46,803 nucleotides of DNA from Mangrovicoccus sp. HB161399 (GTDB lineage Bacteria; Pseudomonadota; Alphaproteobacteria; Rhodobacterales; Rhodobacteraceae): positions 1-46,803 of the forward strand of contig NZ_JAATVU010000046.1 of NCBI RefSeq assembly GCF_013184745.1, read 5' to 3'. How positions within the stretch are numbered: the stretch's first letter is position 1; each line of letters starts with the position of its first letter. The notes under the pieces are model-generated. The model worked only from the letters and a program-made list of their open reading frames with translations, was not told where the DNA came from and did no database searches. Below, in pieces: positions 46,711 to 46,803 of the stretch. The position numbers were made by a program, and so were the translations under genes.

Positions 46711-46803
46711 ATGAAGATCCTCGTGCCCGTCAAGCGGGTGATCGACTACAACGTGAAGGTCCGCGTGAAGGCGGATGGCAGCGGCGTCGATCTTGCCAAT
46801 GTC
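46711..46803 (+). CDS. etfB: Electron transfer flavoprotein beta subunit (cut by window edge)
   Basis: The first 31 codons are visible, open at the right edge. [20 protein letters not shown] is the canonical start of the ETF beta subunit, which with EtfA passes electrons from acyl-CoA and other dehydrogenases to ETF-ubiquinone oxidoreductase. A good CAGGAG site lies nine bases upstream. Only the N-terminus can be judged. Confidence 0.9.
   Translation, partial: MKILVPVKRVIDYNVKVRVKADGSGVDLANV

Overview
The window is chromosomal DNA from an alphaproteobacterium, most likely a member of the Rhodobacteraceae (Roseobacter group). The support is high-GC coding sequence, a lepB-rnc-era-recO block with acpS and pdxJ just upstream, a rpoZ-rsh pair, a Rhodobacterales-type motB-flgE-flgK-flgL-flgI order, and many tightly coupled genes with TGATG, ATGA or GTGA overlaps. 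No plasmid, phage, CRISPR or tRNA/rRNA signal was seen.

Layout. (1) 1-183 is the right end of an insertion sequence, probably IS5 family. It abuts a minus-strand flagellar operon (213-6076: motB, flgE, flgK, flgL, flgI). flgI is split by a one-base frameshift in a run of seven G, and flgI/flgL/3' flgK are clearly more AT-rich than the rest. CtrA-like boxes lie upstream of flgE and motB. (2) 6181-11994 is a surface-polysaccharide locus: a tiny secreted GfcA/YjbE-like protein, a rhamnan-synthesis-F-like protein, and divergently the dTDP-L-rhamnose genes rfbC-rfbB-rfbD, a sulfotransferase and rfbA. The divergent promoter holds a perfect TTAA-N7-TTAA CtrA box. (3) 12122-21633 is housekeeping: a META-domain protein, then on the minus strand rpoZ, rsh, DUF2062, pdxJ, a membrane protein, acpS, lepB, rnc, era, DUF1491, a PaiB-like protein and recO. 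(4) 22006-26327 on the plus strand: NYN-domain protein, ispH, DUF3429, methyltransferase, rnhA and a GDSL hydrolase with a C-terminal sorting tail. pnp and a DUF1127 gene face it. (5) 29161-44128 is a large histidine-utilisation (hut) region: hutF diverges from hutI-hutH-hutG-hutU-flavin reductase-hutD, followed by a hemerythrin gene. On the opposite strand lie an ABC transporter (binding protein, two permeases, ATPase), two HutC-type GntR regulators, a LysR regulator and an L-lactate dehydrogenase. (6) 44383-46803 holds a membrane protein, a 41-aa protein with a long leader and strong terminator, a HIG1-like protein, a PduO-type adenosyltransferase and the start of etfB.

How the genes fit together. 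The hut enzymes would convert histidine through urocanate, imidazolonepropionate, formiminoglutamate (HutF) and formylglutamate (HutG) to glutamate. The ABC system probably imports histidine or a related solute. A TGTATA-type palindrome sits both in the hutF/hutI divergent promoter and upstream of the binding-protein gene, so the two HutC paralogues probably regulate both units. CtrA-like boxes suggest that motility and the rhamnose polysaccharide share cell-cycle/CtrA control. I found no clear wholly new defence or mobile system. The best leads are the sulfotransferase-containing rhamnose locus with its small secreted protein, the two-HutC hut region, and the 41-aa gene. All functions are inferred from sequence recognised by eye, without database searches.
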